A stretch of DNA of 64,000 nt from assembly GCA_016234445.1 (NCBI GenBank), contig JACRBT010000017.1, positions 186,001-250,000 of the forward strand, in the 5' to 3' direction. The translations under genes were made by a program, and so were the position numbers. The DNA is from Chloroflexota bacterium. GTDB lineage: Bacteria > Chloroflexota > Dehalococcoidia > Tepidiformales > Tepidiformaceae. The notes beneath the pieces are model-generated. The model had not been told where the DNA came from and searched no databases. It saw nothing but the letters and a program-made list of their open reading frames with translations. This document shows, piece after piece, positions 1 through 8,511 of this stretch (positions are counted from its first letter, which is position 1; every line of letters starts with the position of its first letter).

Positions 1-2
1 TC

Positions 3-581
3 GAGGCGGTCGACCGCTTCGACCACGACCTCGGCCCTTCCTTCGCCGGCTATGCGCTTCACCGCATCCGCGGCGCCATGCTCGACGCCGCTCGCTCCTT
101 CGACCCGCTGCCCCGCTCGGTCCGCCACAAGGTGAAGGAGATCGGCTCGGCGAGGAACGCCCTGAGCCTCTCGCTTGGGCGCGAACCCCTCGACAGCGAA
201 GTCTGCGAGAGCACCGGCATCCCGCAGCGGGAATACCAGGAAACGATGACTGTCGTCTCCCGCATCGCCATCCCCCTGGAGTCGATCACCGGGGACCACG
301 ACGCCGGCGAAGGCCAGTCCGAGGGGCTCATCCTCGCGGACCCGGCGGACGCCGACTTCACGGAGGAGATCGAGCACCGGGAGCTCATCGACGACCTTGG
401 CCTCGCCATCAGCCGGCTCCCCGAGCGCGAGAAGCTGGTGGTTGCGCTCTACTTCAAGGAACGGCTGACGCTCGACCAGATCGCCTCGGTCCTCGAGATT
501 TCCGCCAGCAGGGTTGCCCAGCTCAAGGGGCGGGCGATCGAACGGCTCCGCGTCGCGCTCGGCCGCCAGTGGGCGGCGTAA
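3..581 (+). CDS. RNA polymerase sigma factor, FliA/WhiG type (5' truncated by window)
   Basis: An alternative sigma factor that directs RNA polymerase to a dedicated promoter class. The reading frame is open to the left edge, and the first residues (AVDRFDHDLG...FAGYALHRIRGAMLD) are sigma region 2, so the true start lies outside the window and the internal ATG at 78 is not the start. The PRSVR segment leads into region 3. The C-terminal part (LTLDQIASVLEISASRVAQL) is the region 4 helix-turn-helix that reads the -35 box. The RIRGAM and PRSVR signatures are those of the sigma-28/WhiG group. It sits next to c-di-GMP and two-component genes. No flagellar gene is visible, so the regulon is unknown. 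Confidence 0.9.
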   Translation, partial: EAVDRFDHDLGPSFAGYALHRIRGAMLDAARSFDPLPRSVRHKVKEIGSARNALSLSLGREPLDSEVCESTGIPQREYQETMTVVSRIAIPLESITGDHDAGEGQSEGLILADPADADFTEEIEHRELIDDLGLAISRLPEREKLVVALYFKERLTLDQIASVLEISASRVAQLKGRAIERLRVALGRQWAA

Positions 582-600
582 GGCCCGGGCGGGAGCGTCG

Positions 601-1347
601 TCAGGCGGCTTCGAGCGCGGCGAAAGGCTCGCTGCGTTCGACACGGCGCGGCGCGGGCCGCGAAGGGCCCGCCGCGATTGCCGCCATCAGGTCGTCCGGG
701 TCGGTGGTTTCGCTGTTGTAGCGTTCGGTCCCGACGACAACCTGGACTGGTTCCCCGCCCGCTATCGCGGTGACGAACGCGGGGACGCGCCGGACGAATT
801 GCGAGCTCTCGTCGAATGAGCAGTCCAGGAGGAGGACGGCGAACCGGCCCGAACCAAGGTAGGCGGCGAGGTCGTCGCCCCTGGTGATGCGGCGGAGCGT
901 CTTCGAGAACTCGGTCACGGCGTTGGAGCCCAGGTGGTCGCCATGGCGGTCGCGGATCTCTTCCAGGTTGGAAAGCCAGACACCGACGACGACGGAGGGA
1001 GTGCCGGAACGCCGGGTCACGTCCCGCGAATGCTTGAGGTCGGCGAGGAACGTCGTGCTGTCGGCAAAGCCGCGGATCTCGGTCATATACCGGGTGGTGT
1101 AGAGGAAGCTGATGCTCGCGCGGAGGCCGCGGTCGTGGGCGCGCTTGAGGGCGCCGGCCTGGAGATGGGTGACGAGGAAGAGGGCGAGCAGGACCCCAAG
1201 GGTGACGTAGGTGACCGTCGAGCCGTCGCGCCAGGCGGCGAGGGACAGGGAGGTGATGGCGACGAACCAGAGCGCGAGGCTTGCTGGGCCGAACAGGCGG
1301 CTCCGGCGGTCGACGGCGTGGGTGGTCCTGGCAAGAAAGGTTCGCAA
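601..1347 (-). CDS. Membrane protein with degenerate GGDEF domain
   Basis: About 248 residues from a TTG start at 1347, chosen because a GAGGAG ribosome site lies 7 nt upstream; the open frame continues to 1614 but that part looks non-coding. Two hydrophobic segments at roughly residues 18-38 and 45-63 form a short membrane anchor. The C-terminal half has the GGDEF fold pattern (FLADLKHSRDVTRRSG, a central LAAYLGSGRFAVLLLD), but the signature loop is YLGSGRF instead of GGDEF. It is therefore unlikely to make c-di-GMP and may sense or scaffold. It converges tail to tail with the sigma factor gene. Confidence 0.7.
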   Translation of the reverse strand: MRTFLARTTHAVDRRSRLFGPASLALWFVAITSLSLAAWRDGSTVTYVTLGVLLALFLVTHLQAGALKRAHDRGLRASISFLYTTRYMTEIRGFADSTTFLADLKHSRDVTRRSGTPSVVVGVWLSNLEEIRDRHGDHLGSNAVTEFSKTLRRITRGDDLAAYLGSGRFAVLLLDCSFDESSQFVRRVPAFVTAIAGGEPVQVVVGTERYNSETTDPDDLMAAIAAGPSRPAPRRVERSEPFAALEAA

Positions 1348-1597
1348 AGCTTGGCTCCTCGGCGGATGGCTCGCCTGTTGGAGAAGCTCGGCCGGCCGTT
1401 CGTGGTTTGGGTAGCGCCGGCGTGGTGTCTGCGTGGCGGGACGGTTGAAAGCTGGCAAGCGGACTCTTCCCCCCGGGAGTGAGGGGTTTTCCCCCGGGGG
1501 CGTCGCGGAACTCTCCCCGTCGCGGGCGGCCGCGCCAAGGCCGAGCATGCAGGTGTCAGCGCGGTGGACGCCGCGGAACAACCAGGAGGACACGGCC

Positions 1598-1816
1598 ATG
1601 ATGATGAAGTGCACCCGCTGCGGGATCGCCTATAGCCACACGCGCAGCACCTCGGCGCTTGTGCTCACGTACTGCGGGATGCTTTGCGAAGTGTCCGACC
1701 TCGGCTATTCGATGGCCGCCTTCGAAAAGGCGCCGATCGTCGAGCTCCGCCGGGCCATCCGCCGTCGCCAGGAACGCGAAGAAGTCATCGGGCTTGCTGC
1801 ACGGATGGCCGCCTGA
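1598..1816 (+). CDS. Small cysteine-containing protein, unknown
   Basis: 72 residues. The start is the first of three tandem Met codons, 9 nt after AGGAGG. The N-terminus has a CTRCG knuckle and a second pair in YCGMLCE, a possible four-cysteine zinc site. The C-terminal half is a charged helix (ELRRAIRRRQEREEV). No family recognised. It ends 19 nt before the convergent response regulator. Confidence 0.6.
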   Translation: MMMKCTRCGIAYSHTRSTSALVLTYCGMLCEVSDLGYSMAAFEKAPIVELRRAIRRRQEREEVIGLAARMAA

Positions 1817-1835
1817 GATGCCCGCCAATAGCTGG

Positions 1836-2564
1836 TTAGCCAGCCCCCGTGTGGGCGAAAGACTCCGTCTGCTCCAGCTGAACCAGTTCCGCCTTCAGGG
1901 CGAAGCGCAGCAGGTCGGTCCGGTTTTTCGCCCCCACTTTGGCCATCAGGCGCGCCTTGTGGCCCTCGACAGTCTTGGGGCTGATCACAAGCCGTTCGGC
2001 AATCGACCTTCCGGTGTGGCCTTCCGCCAGCAGCTGGAGCACTTCCAGTTCCCGCGCCGTCAGCCGGTCTAGCGCCGATCGCTGGTCGGGGCGCTTTGCT
2101 TCGTAGATGAGTTCCGAAAGGTCGATCTGTTCGGCGAGGTCGCTGGAGAAGTAGGTATTGCCCCGGCTCACCAGCGTGATCGCCATCACCAGCTCCTCGA
2201 TGTCGGAACGCTTGATGAGGTAGCCGGAGGCGCCGGCGCGCAACGAGAGCCGCACCTGCTCGGGATCGCCGAAGGCGGAAAGCATGATGACCCGGGTGGA
2301 CGGCGAGACCCGCTTGATCTGGCGCGTGGCTTCGATCCCGTTCAGTTCGGGCATGGCAATGTCCATGACCACGATGTCCGGGCGGAGCTTTTCGGCAAGC
2401 GCAACCGCCTGGCGGCCGTCGTCGCACTCCCCGACTATTGTGACCTCGGGCCGGCTGTCGAGAAGGATCCGGAGCGACTGGCGGACAACGCGGTGGTCGT
2501 CGGCCAGGATTGTCCGGACGACTCGCGCCTGGGAACCGGCTGTAGAACCCTGTGCTGATGACAT
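1836..2564 (-). CDS. NarL/FixJ-family response regulator
   Basis: A DNA-binding response regulator of 242 residues. The receiver domain starts at VRTILADDH with the phosphoryl-acceptor Asp in IVVMDIAMPELNG. A LuxR-type helix-turn-helix follows (LTARELEVLQLLAEG, then ISPKTVEGHKARLMAK). I place the start at the ATG at 2564, which has GGGAG 8 nt upstream; the frame extends further but looks like leader. It is divergent from the hybrid kinase at 2919, with a perfect palindrome in the shared region. That kinase is its likely neighbour partner, although the kinase carries its own receiver. Confidence 0.88.
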   Translation of the reverse strand: MSSAQGSTAGSQARVVRTILADDHRVVRQSLRILLDSRPEVTIVGECDDGRQAVALAEKLRPDIVVMDIAMPELNGIEATRQIKRVSPSTRVIMLSAFGDPEQVRLSLRAGASGYLIKRSDIEELVMAITLVSRGNTYFSSDLAEQIDLSELIYEAKRPDQRSALDRLTARELEVLQLLAEGHTGRSIAERLVISPKTVEGHKARLMAKVGAKNRTDLLRFALKAELVQLEQTESFAHTGAG

Positions 2565-2648
2565 CGAAAACACTCCCGCTCGACCGTGAGCAGCGCCCGG
2601 TTGCTCCCGGGGCATGGCGCCCCGCGGGGATCCGAGGGTACCGCTCGG

Positions 2649-2674
2649 CTCTCGCGAAACTCTCGCGAGAGTTT
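2649..2674. promoter_or_regulatory. Candidate operator: 18-bp perfect palindrome
   Basis: AAACTCTCGCGAGAGTTT at 2657-2674 is a perfect palindrome, and its core CTCTCGCGA is also repeated just upstream at 2649-2657. It lies between the divergent response regulator and the leader ORF/hybrid kinase, next to the only AT-rich patch in the intergenic region (about 2682-2713). A dimeric regulator, perhaps the adjacent NarL-type protein, could bind here; this is inference. Confidence 0.5.
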
Positions 2675-2844
2675 GGAGAACCAATACTACTTCCAAATAC
2701 GACGATAACGATAGTGGCCAACAGGGTGCGTCTGCGGTGGTGTATTATGCTGGGGAAAGGCGCGCGGGGGCGGCGCGCTACCCGGGCGCGAGGCCGCGCG
2801 CGGATGGGCCTCTGACACATCCTGTCCCTTCGAGGGAGGTAGAG

Positions 2845-2922
2845 ATGACGGCTGAAGCTGGACGCCCCGGATCATCAACCCCGGCTATTCCACGGGCCGC
2901 CCGGGCGGGCGCCGTTTCATGA
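2845..2922 (+). CDS. 25-codon upstream ORF overlapping the hybrid kinase start
   Basis: The ATG at 2845 follows a strong GGGAGGT ribosome site, and the frame runs 25 codons to a TGA that overlaps the kinase ATG as ATGA at 2919-2922. The kinase start has no good ribosome site of its own, so the small ORF may couple its translation. The peptide is rich in Ala, Pro and Arg and resembles no known protein. Confidence 0.5.
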   Translation: MTAEAGRPGSSTPAIPRAARAGAVS

Positions 2923-5900
2923 GCCGGGCCGTGAACACCCTCGAACGTCGAGTCTGGCTTGGGTTCGGAGTTGTCGTTTTTGTCGCGATCCTCATCGGCG
3001 CGCTGGTCTGGCAGACAACCTCGCGGCTGAACCGCAGCCAGGACGGCGTCGCAAATACCTATCAAACACTCAGCGCACTTGACGCGACGCTTTCCGCGCT
3101 GCAGGACGTTGAGACCGGCCAACGCGGCTACGTCGTCACCGGCGACCGGGCCTTTCTCGAACCCCACGACTCGGGCATCGAGCGTGTGGCGGCGAGTCTC
3201 GCGGTCCTCAAGACACTCCTTGCCGGGGACCCGGGGGAGGAAGGGCAGCTCGCGCGGCTTGAGGGTTTGGCCGCCGAGAAGATCGCCTTTGCACGCGAGG
3301 CAGTCGCTGTCCGGGACCAGGCTGGCCGCGCGGCAGCGGAAATCCTGATCGCCGGGGGGCGCGGCGAGGCCGTGATGGACGACGTGCGGGCGGTCATCGC
3401 CAGCTTGAAGCAGGGCGAGACCGAGGAGCTGCAACGCGACACCCGTGCTTCTGACGCCGACACCCGCAACAGCAACCTCCTCACGGGCGGGATCGCGGTG
3501 CTCGCCCTCCTGCTCTTCGCCGCGCTCCTCTTCGCGGTCACGAGGGCACTGGGCAGCCAGCGTCGCGCCGCGGAAGCCGACGCCCGCTTCGGCGCGATCG
3601 TCGGGGCGTCGACGGACGCAATCATGAGCCTCGACCTTGACGGGAACATCCAGAGCTGGAACGACGGCGCCACCCGGATCTTCGGGTACACCGCCGCCGA
3701 GGCGATCGACAAGCACGTCTCCATCCTCGCGCCAGCCGACGGCCGGGCCGCCCAGGCGGACACCGTCCGGTCCGTCCGCGAGGGAGGCCGGCTAACCAAC
3801 AGGGAGGCCGTGCGGGTGGCCAAGGACGGCACCCCGCTCGACGTGTCGCTCTCCGTCTTCCTCCTCCACGACGCGGAGGGCAAGGCCATCGGCATGGCCA
3901 GCATGGTCCGCGATATCAGCGAAACGAAGCGCGCCGAGCGCGCCCTCCAGGAGTCCCAGCAGCGTTTCGCGGCCGTCTTCGACCAGAGCCCGGCGGGGAT
4001 CAGCATCACCCGCCTCTCGGATGGACTGATCGCCGACGTGAACCAGCGTCTCCTCGACCTTCTCGGATTCTCGCGGGAGGAGGTCATTGGCCACAGCACC
4101 CTGGACCTGGGGATCTGGGTGAACGCCGAGGCCCGGGCAGAGTTGGCCCGGCAGGTCGTCGAAGAGGGCCGTCCCCGCGACGCGGAGCTTCAATGGCGCG
4201 CCCGGGACGGCAACATCGTCGACAGCATCAGCTCGTGGGCGCTGCTGGAGCTCGGGGAAGAGCGGTTCCTCGTGAGCCTGATCACCGACATCACGGACCG
4301 CAAGCGCGCCGAGCGCGCCCTCAGCGAGTCGCAGGCGCGTTTCGCCGCGGTCTTCGAAGCGAGCCCGATGGCCATCACCATCACCGACCTCGACACGGGC
4401 GCCATTGTCGACGTGAACACGGCCTGGTCGGAGTTGACGGGGTTCTCTCGCGAGGAAGCGGTTGGCCGGACCAGCGGCGACCTTGGCCTCGTCGTCGAGG
4501 CCGCGGCCCGGGGCGAAGTCTACGATCGCGCCCGCCAGGGGCTTGAAGTCCATGGCGCCGACATGAGGATACGGGCCAGGGCGGGTGAACTCCGCGACGT
4601 CGTCGTCTCTTCCCGCCCGCTGGAGATCGAAGGCCGCACCAGGCTCCTCTCGCTGGTCGACGACGTGACCGAGCAGCGGCGGCTGGAACGAGACCTGGAC
4701 CGCCTCTTCAGCACTTCGCGGGACTTCATCTGCATCGCCGGCACCGATGGCTATTTCAAGCGGCTCAACCCCAGCTTTGAACGGGTGCTTGGTTACAGCG
4801 AGGCGGAACTTCTCTCCCGTCCGATCGTGGAATTCGTCCATCCTGAAGACGCCACTCCAACGGGGCGAATCATCGCGGACCAGGCCGGCGGCCAGCAGGT
4901 CTCGGGGTTCACGAACCGGTACCGCGGCAGGGATGGGACCTACCACTGGCTGGAGTGGAACTCCGTGCCGGATCGTGACTCCGGCCTCATCTACGCCGTT
5001 GCCCGGGACATCACTGCCCAAAGGGAGTTGGAAGACGCCCTCCGCGCCGGGGAAGAACGCTTCCGCTCGGTCATCGAGACTGCGACCGACGCGATCATCA
5101 TCACCGACCGGCGCGGAGTCATTGAAGTCTTCAACCCCGCCGCCGAGCAGACGTTCGGCTACGCCGCTGCCGAAGTCGTGGGCGAAAACGTGAAGGTCCT
5201 CATCCCCTCGCCCGACCGTGAAGCGCATGATGGCTACATCGCGGACTACCTCGCGCGGGGCACGAGCGACCTCCTCAGCATCCGCCGGGAGATGGTCGGC
5301 GAGCGCAAGGACGGCTCGATCTTTCCCCACGAACTGACGGTCAACCCCATGCAACTCGCGGGAGACTTGAAATTCACCGCCATCATCCGCGACATCGCCG
5401 ACCGGCGGCGGATGGAAAACGAACTCAGGCAGAGCAAGGATGCCGCCGAAGAAGCCAACCGCGCCAAGAGCCAGTTCCTCTCCCGGATGAGCCACGAACT
5501 CCGGACCCCGCTGAACGTCGTCCTCGGGTTCGCCCAGGTCCTCCAGCTCGACCCGCTCGACGAGCCCCAGACCGAGGCCGTGGACCACATCCTCAAAGCC
5601 GGCCGCCACCTCCTCGAACTGATCGACGAAGTCCTCGACATCTCCCGGATCGAAGCCGGGCGCCTCTCGCTGTCGATCGAGCCGGTCCACGCCGGGCAGC
5701 TGCTTACCGACACGCTCGCGCTGATTCGCCCGCTCGCCGACCAGCGCCAGATAACGATCCAGGCCGAGGACGCCGCCTGCCACGACTACATCCTCGCCGA
5801 CCGTCAGCGCCTGAAGCAGGTCCTGCTCAACCTCCTCTCCAACGCCATCAAGTACAACCGCATCGGCGGCCGGGTCCAGGTGACCTGCCCCCCCGTGGAG

Positions 5901-6581
5901 GCGGGCCTTCGCCTCATGGTCACGGACACCGGTCCGGGGCTTCCGCCCGACAAGCTGCAACGCCTGTTCAACCCGTTCGACCGGCTGGGCGCGGAAGTGA
6001 CGGGCGTCGAGGGCACCGGCCTCGGCCTGGCCCTCTCGAAGCACCTCGTCGAGGCGATGGGCGGCACGATTGGCGTCGAGAGTACCCCGGGCATCGGCAG
6101 CAGCTTCTGGGTCGAACTGCCCCTGGCCGAGGCACCCGCCGCGCTCCCTGGGCCGGAGCCCACGGCCGAACCCGGCGGCGCCGTGACGAGTCCGAAAATT
6201 GAGCGCCACACGATCCTCTATATCGAGGACAACCTGTCGAATCTTCATCTCATGGAACGCATACTCACCCACCGCCATGGCTTTCGCCTTGTGGCGGCGA
6301 TGCAGGGCAGCCTCGGGCTCGACCTTGCCCGCGAACACCACCCGGACCTGATCCTCCTGGACCTCCACCTCCCGGACATGCCGGGAGAAGTCGTCCTGCG
6401 GGAACTGCAGTTGAACCCGGCGACCAGCGACATCCCGGTCGTCATCCTCAGCGCCGACGCCTCGCGGGGCCAGGTTGCGCGCCTGCTCGACGCCGGCGCC
6501 CGGGCCTACCTCACGAAGCCGTTCGACGTCGCCGAATTCCTCTCCGTGACCGACTCCATCCTCCAGGGTCCGGCGGAGTGA
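2919..6581 (+). CDS. Hybrid sensor histidine kinase (CHASE3, multiple PAS, HisKA, HATPase, REC)
   Basis: A 1220-residue membrane sensor. TM1 is at about 13-33, a CHASE3-type extracytoplasmic helical region at about 40-175 (ETGQRGYVVTGD), and TM2 at about 187-208. Five PAS domains then follow from about 220 to 825, each closing with a DITxRxxxE-like boundary. The HisKA phosphoacceptor is in SRMSHELRTPLN (His about 858), and the HATPase has DTGPGLPP and GTGLGLALSK. The C-terminal receiver begins at about 1096 with its Asp near 1147 (LILLDLHLPD). Its stop overlaps the GTG of the HD-GYP gene, so the kinase, HD-GYP protein and probably the cyclase form one unit linking a signal to c-di-GMP turnover. 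Confidence 0.93.
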   Translation: MSRAVNTLERRVWLGFGVVVFVAILIGALVWQTTSRLNRSQDGVANTYQTLSALDATLSALQDVETGQRGYVVTGDRAFLEPHDSGIERVAASLAVLKTLLAGDPGEEGQLARLEGLAAEKIAFAREAVAVRDQAGRAAAEILIAGGRGEAVMDDVRAVIASLKQGETEELQRDTRASDADTRNSNLLTGGIAVLALLLFAALLFAVTRALGSQRRAAEADARFGAIVGASTDAIMSLDLDGNIQSWNDGATRIFGYTAAEAIDKHVSILAPADGRAAQADTVRSVREGGRLTNREAVRVAKDGTPLDVSLSVFLLHDAEGKAIGMASMVRDISETKRAERALQESQQRFAAVFDQSPAGISITRLSDGLIADVNQRLLDLLGFSREEVIGHSTLDLGIWVNAEARAELARQVVEEGRPRDAELQWRARDGNIVDSISSWALLELGEERFLVSLITDITDRKRAERALSESQARFAAVFEASPMAITITDLDTGAIVDVNTAWSELTGFSREEAVGRTSGDLGLVVEAAARGEVYDRARQGLEVHGADMRIRARAGELRDVVVSSRPLEIEGRTRLLSLVDDVTEQRRLERDLDRLFSTSRDFICIAGTDGYFKRLNPSFERVLGYSEAELLSRPIVEFVHPEDATPTGRIIADQAGGQQVSGFTNRYRGRDGTYHWLEWNSVPDRDSGLIYAVARDITAQRELEDALRAGEERFRSVIETATDAIIITDRRGVIEVFNPAAEQTFGYAAAEVVGENVKVLIPSPDREAHDGYIADYLARGTSDLLSIRREMVGERKDGSIFPHELTVNPMQLAGDLKFTAIIRDIADRRRMENELRQSKDAAEEANRAKSQFLSRMSHELRTPLNVVLGFAQVLQLDPLDEPQTEAVDHILKAGRHLLELIDEVLDISRIEAGRLSLSIEPVHAGQLLTDTLALIRPLADQRQITIQAEDAACHDYILADRQRLKQVLLNLLSNAIKYNRIGGRVQVTCPPVEAGLRLMVTDTGPGLPPDKLQRLFNPFDRLGAEVTGVEGTGLGLALSKHLVEAMGGTIGVESTPGIGSSFWVELPLAEAPAALPGPEPTAEPGGAVTSPKIERHTILYIEDNLSNLHLMERILTHRHGFRLVAAMQGSLGLDLAREHHPDLILLDLHLPDMPGEVVLRELQLNPATSDIPVVILSADASRGQVARLLDAGARAYLTKPFDVAEFLSVTDSILQGPAE

Positions 6582-7624
6582 ACCAGATGCTGGAAGCGCC
6601 GATCCTGATCGTCGACGACCGCGAGGAGAACGTGGCCCTGCTCCGTTCGATCCTCGAACACGCGGGCCACACGAGCCTCCACACGACGACCGACTCGAGC
6701 CGGGCGGTCGAGCTCTTCGAGCAGGTCCACCCCGAGCTGGTCCTCCTCGACCTCCACATGCCCGAGCCGGACGGGTTCGCGATCCTTCGCCAGCTCGAAG
6801 CGCTCACCGGTCCGGATGACTACCTCCCGGTCTTTGTCATCACCGCGGAACTCGACGAACACGCGAGGCAGGAGGCGTTGTCGCTCGGCGCGAAGGATTT
6901 CATCACGAAGCCGGTGAACGCCACCGAAATGGTGCTTCGGATGCGGAACCTCCTCCATGCCCGCCTTCTCCACACCCGCGAACGCCAGATGAACGAGACC
7001 CTCGAACGGAAAGTCGCCGAGCGCACGCGAGAGCTCGAGGAGGCGCAGTTCGAGATCCTCGACCGGCTCGCCCTCGTCGGCGACTTCCGCGACGACGCCA
7101 CCGGCCAGCACGCGCGGCGAGTTGCGACCTCGGCGATGCTCGTCGCCCGGTCGATTGGCCTCCCGGCGGGGCAGGCCAACCTCTACCGCTGGGCGGCGGG
7201 GCTCCATGACATCGGCAAGATCGCGATCCCGGACTCCATTCTCCTGAAGCCCGGCCCGCTCACCGTCGACGAGTTCGAAGAAGTGAAGATGCACACGCAG
7301 ATCGGCGCCCAGGTGCTTTCCGGCAGCCGCTTCCCAATCCTCGAACTTGCCCGGCTGATCGCCTTCACCCACCACGAACGCTGGGATGGGCGTGGCTACA
7401 TGGGCATGGCGGGGGAGGACATCCCCCTCCCGGGACGCATCGTCGCGGTCTGCGACGTCTTCGACGCGCTTGTCCACGAACGGCCCTACAAGCATGCGTG
7501 GCGCGTGGAAGACGCCCTCGCCGAGATCGATCGCCAGCGCGGCAAGATGTTCGAACCCCGGGTCGCAGACGCCTTCCTCGCGCTGCCCCGCGCCGTCCAT
7601 TGCACGGTCCGGCGCGCTGCATGA
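6578..7624 (+). CDS. Response regulator with HD-GYP c-di-GMP phosphodiesterase domain
   Basis: 348 residues. The GTG start at 6578 overlaps the kinase stop (GTGA). The receiver (IVDDREENVALL) has its phosphoryl Asp at 58 (LLDLHMPEPDG). A short coiled coil follows (LERKVAERTRELEEAQ). The HD-GYP domain carries the HD pair at 210-211 (LHDIGK) and HHERWDGRGY; the GYP triplet reads GYM. The family hydrolyses c-di-GMP. Translational coupling to the hybrid kinase suggests it is the kinase output, opposed by the cyclase 92 nt downstream. Confidence 0.92.
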   Translation: MNQMLEAPILIVDDREENVALLRSILEHAGHTSLHTTTDSSRAVELFEQVHPELVLLDLHMPEPDGFAILRQLEALTGPDDYLPVFVITAELDEHARQEALSLGAKDFITKPVNATEMVLRMRNLLHARLLHTRERQMNETLERKVAERTRELEEAQFEILDRLALVGDFRDDATGQHARRVATSAMLVARSIGLPAGQANLYRWAAGLHDIGKIAIPDSILLKPGPLTVDEFEEVKMHTQIGAQVLSGSRFPILELARLIAFTHHERWDGRGYMGMAGEDIPLPGRIVAVCDVFDALVHERPYKHAWRVEDALAEIDRQRGKMFEPRVADAFLALPRAVHCTVRRAA

Positions 7625-7715
7625 ACCTGCCCCCCATTTCCTCGCCGCGAAAGCGGTCTTGCCACTTCAACTCCACCGGCGGTCGCCGAGTGTCAATACC
7701 AGGAGAGCGACAGGC

Positions 7716-8462
7716 ATGACCACATGCGCCCCCGGACAATGGGAGCAGACCGAGCAGCCGACGCTGGGGCGTTGGCTCGTGGTCGCCCGGTTCGTCGGGA
7801 CCTCCGTGTGGTGCCTCGGGCTCGCCGCGCTGATCGCCGAACAGGCGACCGGCAGTCGCTCCTGGCACATCGCCACCTTCGCCATCTACCTGGCCATCCT
7901 TCCCCTTGCCGCCGCGCTTTCGACGATCCTGCGCCGGCGGCAGCAAGATCTCGACCTCCGATGGGCCCACCATCTCCACGAACTGGCGATGCGTGACGAC
8001 CTCACGGGGCTCTTCAACCGCCGCTACTTCAACGCTGAGCTGGACCGGCTCGCGGCAGAGTGTGCACGGGCGGGGATGCCACTGAGCCTGGCCTTCGTCG
8101 ACCTCAACGACTTCAAGGCGATCAACGACGCTCACGGCCACGAAGCCGGGGACGCCGCGCTCCAGGGCGTGGCCCACTGCCTGGTCGATCTCGTCGGGGA
8201 CAACGGCATCGTCGCCCGCACCGGCGGGGACGAATTCGGCGTGCTCCTCCCGGGGATGTCGGAAGCGGCCGCCCAGGTCCTCTTCGGCCCCGCCTGCAAG
8301 ACGCTGCCGGTAGCGGTTGCCGGGAAGTCGTTCGGGATCGACGGGACGGTCGGGATCGCCACGCTCGACGTGACCGCCGGCGTGCGGCAGTTGCTCCGCC
8401 GGGCCGACGATCATCTCTACGAAATGAAGCGGGCCCGCGCCCGGGGCGACCGCGCCGCCTGA
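7716..8462 (+). CDS. Diguanylate cyclase (GGDEF), membrane-anchored
   Basis: 248 residues from the ATG at 7716, which has GGAG 10-13 nt upstream. Two hydrophobic segments at about 20-42 and 48-68 are followed by a GGDEF domain starting at DDLTGLFNRRYF. The intact signature GGDEF is at 170-174, consistent with synthesis of c-di-GMP from two GTP. The Arg of a canonical RxxD inhibitory site is absent (the region reads LVGD), so product inhibition at that site is unlikely. It follows the HD-GYP gene in the same direction. Confidence 0.9.
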   Translation: MTTCAPGQWEQTEQPTLGRWLVVARFVGTSVWCLGLAALIAEQATGSRSWHIATFAIYLAILPLAAALSTILRRRQQDLDLRWAHHLHELAMRDDLTGLFNRRYFNAELDRLAAECARAGMPLSLAFVDLNDFKAINDAHGHEAGDAALQGVAHCLVDLVGDNGIVARTGGDEFGVLLPGMSEAAAQVLFGPACKTLPVAVAGKSFGIDGTVGIATLDVTAGVRQLLRRADDHLYEMKRARARGDRAA

Positions 8463-8511
8463 CCGCGAGCGCAACCTGAAGCCCAGCGGGGCCCGGGTGT
8501 GACGCCGCCCC

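Noticed and set aside
1479-1502. Possible terminator between the degenerate GGDEF gene and the small Cys protein
   Set aside because: The C/G runs nearly pair but the arms differ in length and no U-tract follows in either direction.
3792-6368. Very long open frame on the minus strand opposite the hybrid kinase
   Set aside because: A high-GC codon shadow: it has no domain pattern and lies exactly antisense to a clearly coding, well-conserved gene. The same holds for other long antisense frames such as 13151-15049 and 31887-33428.
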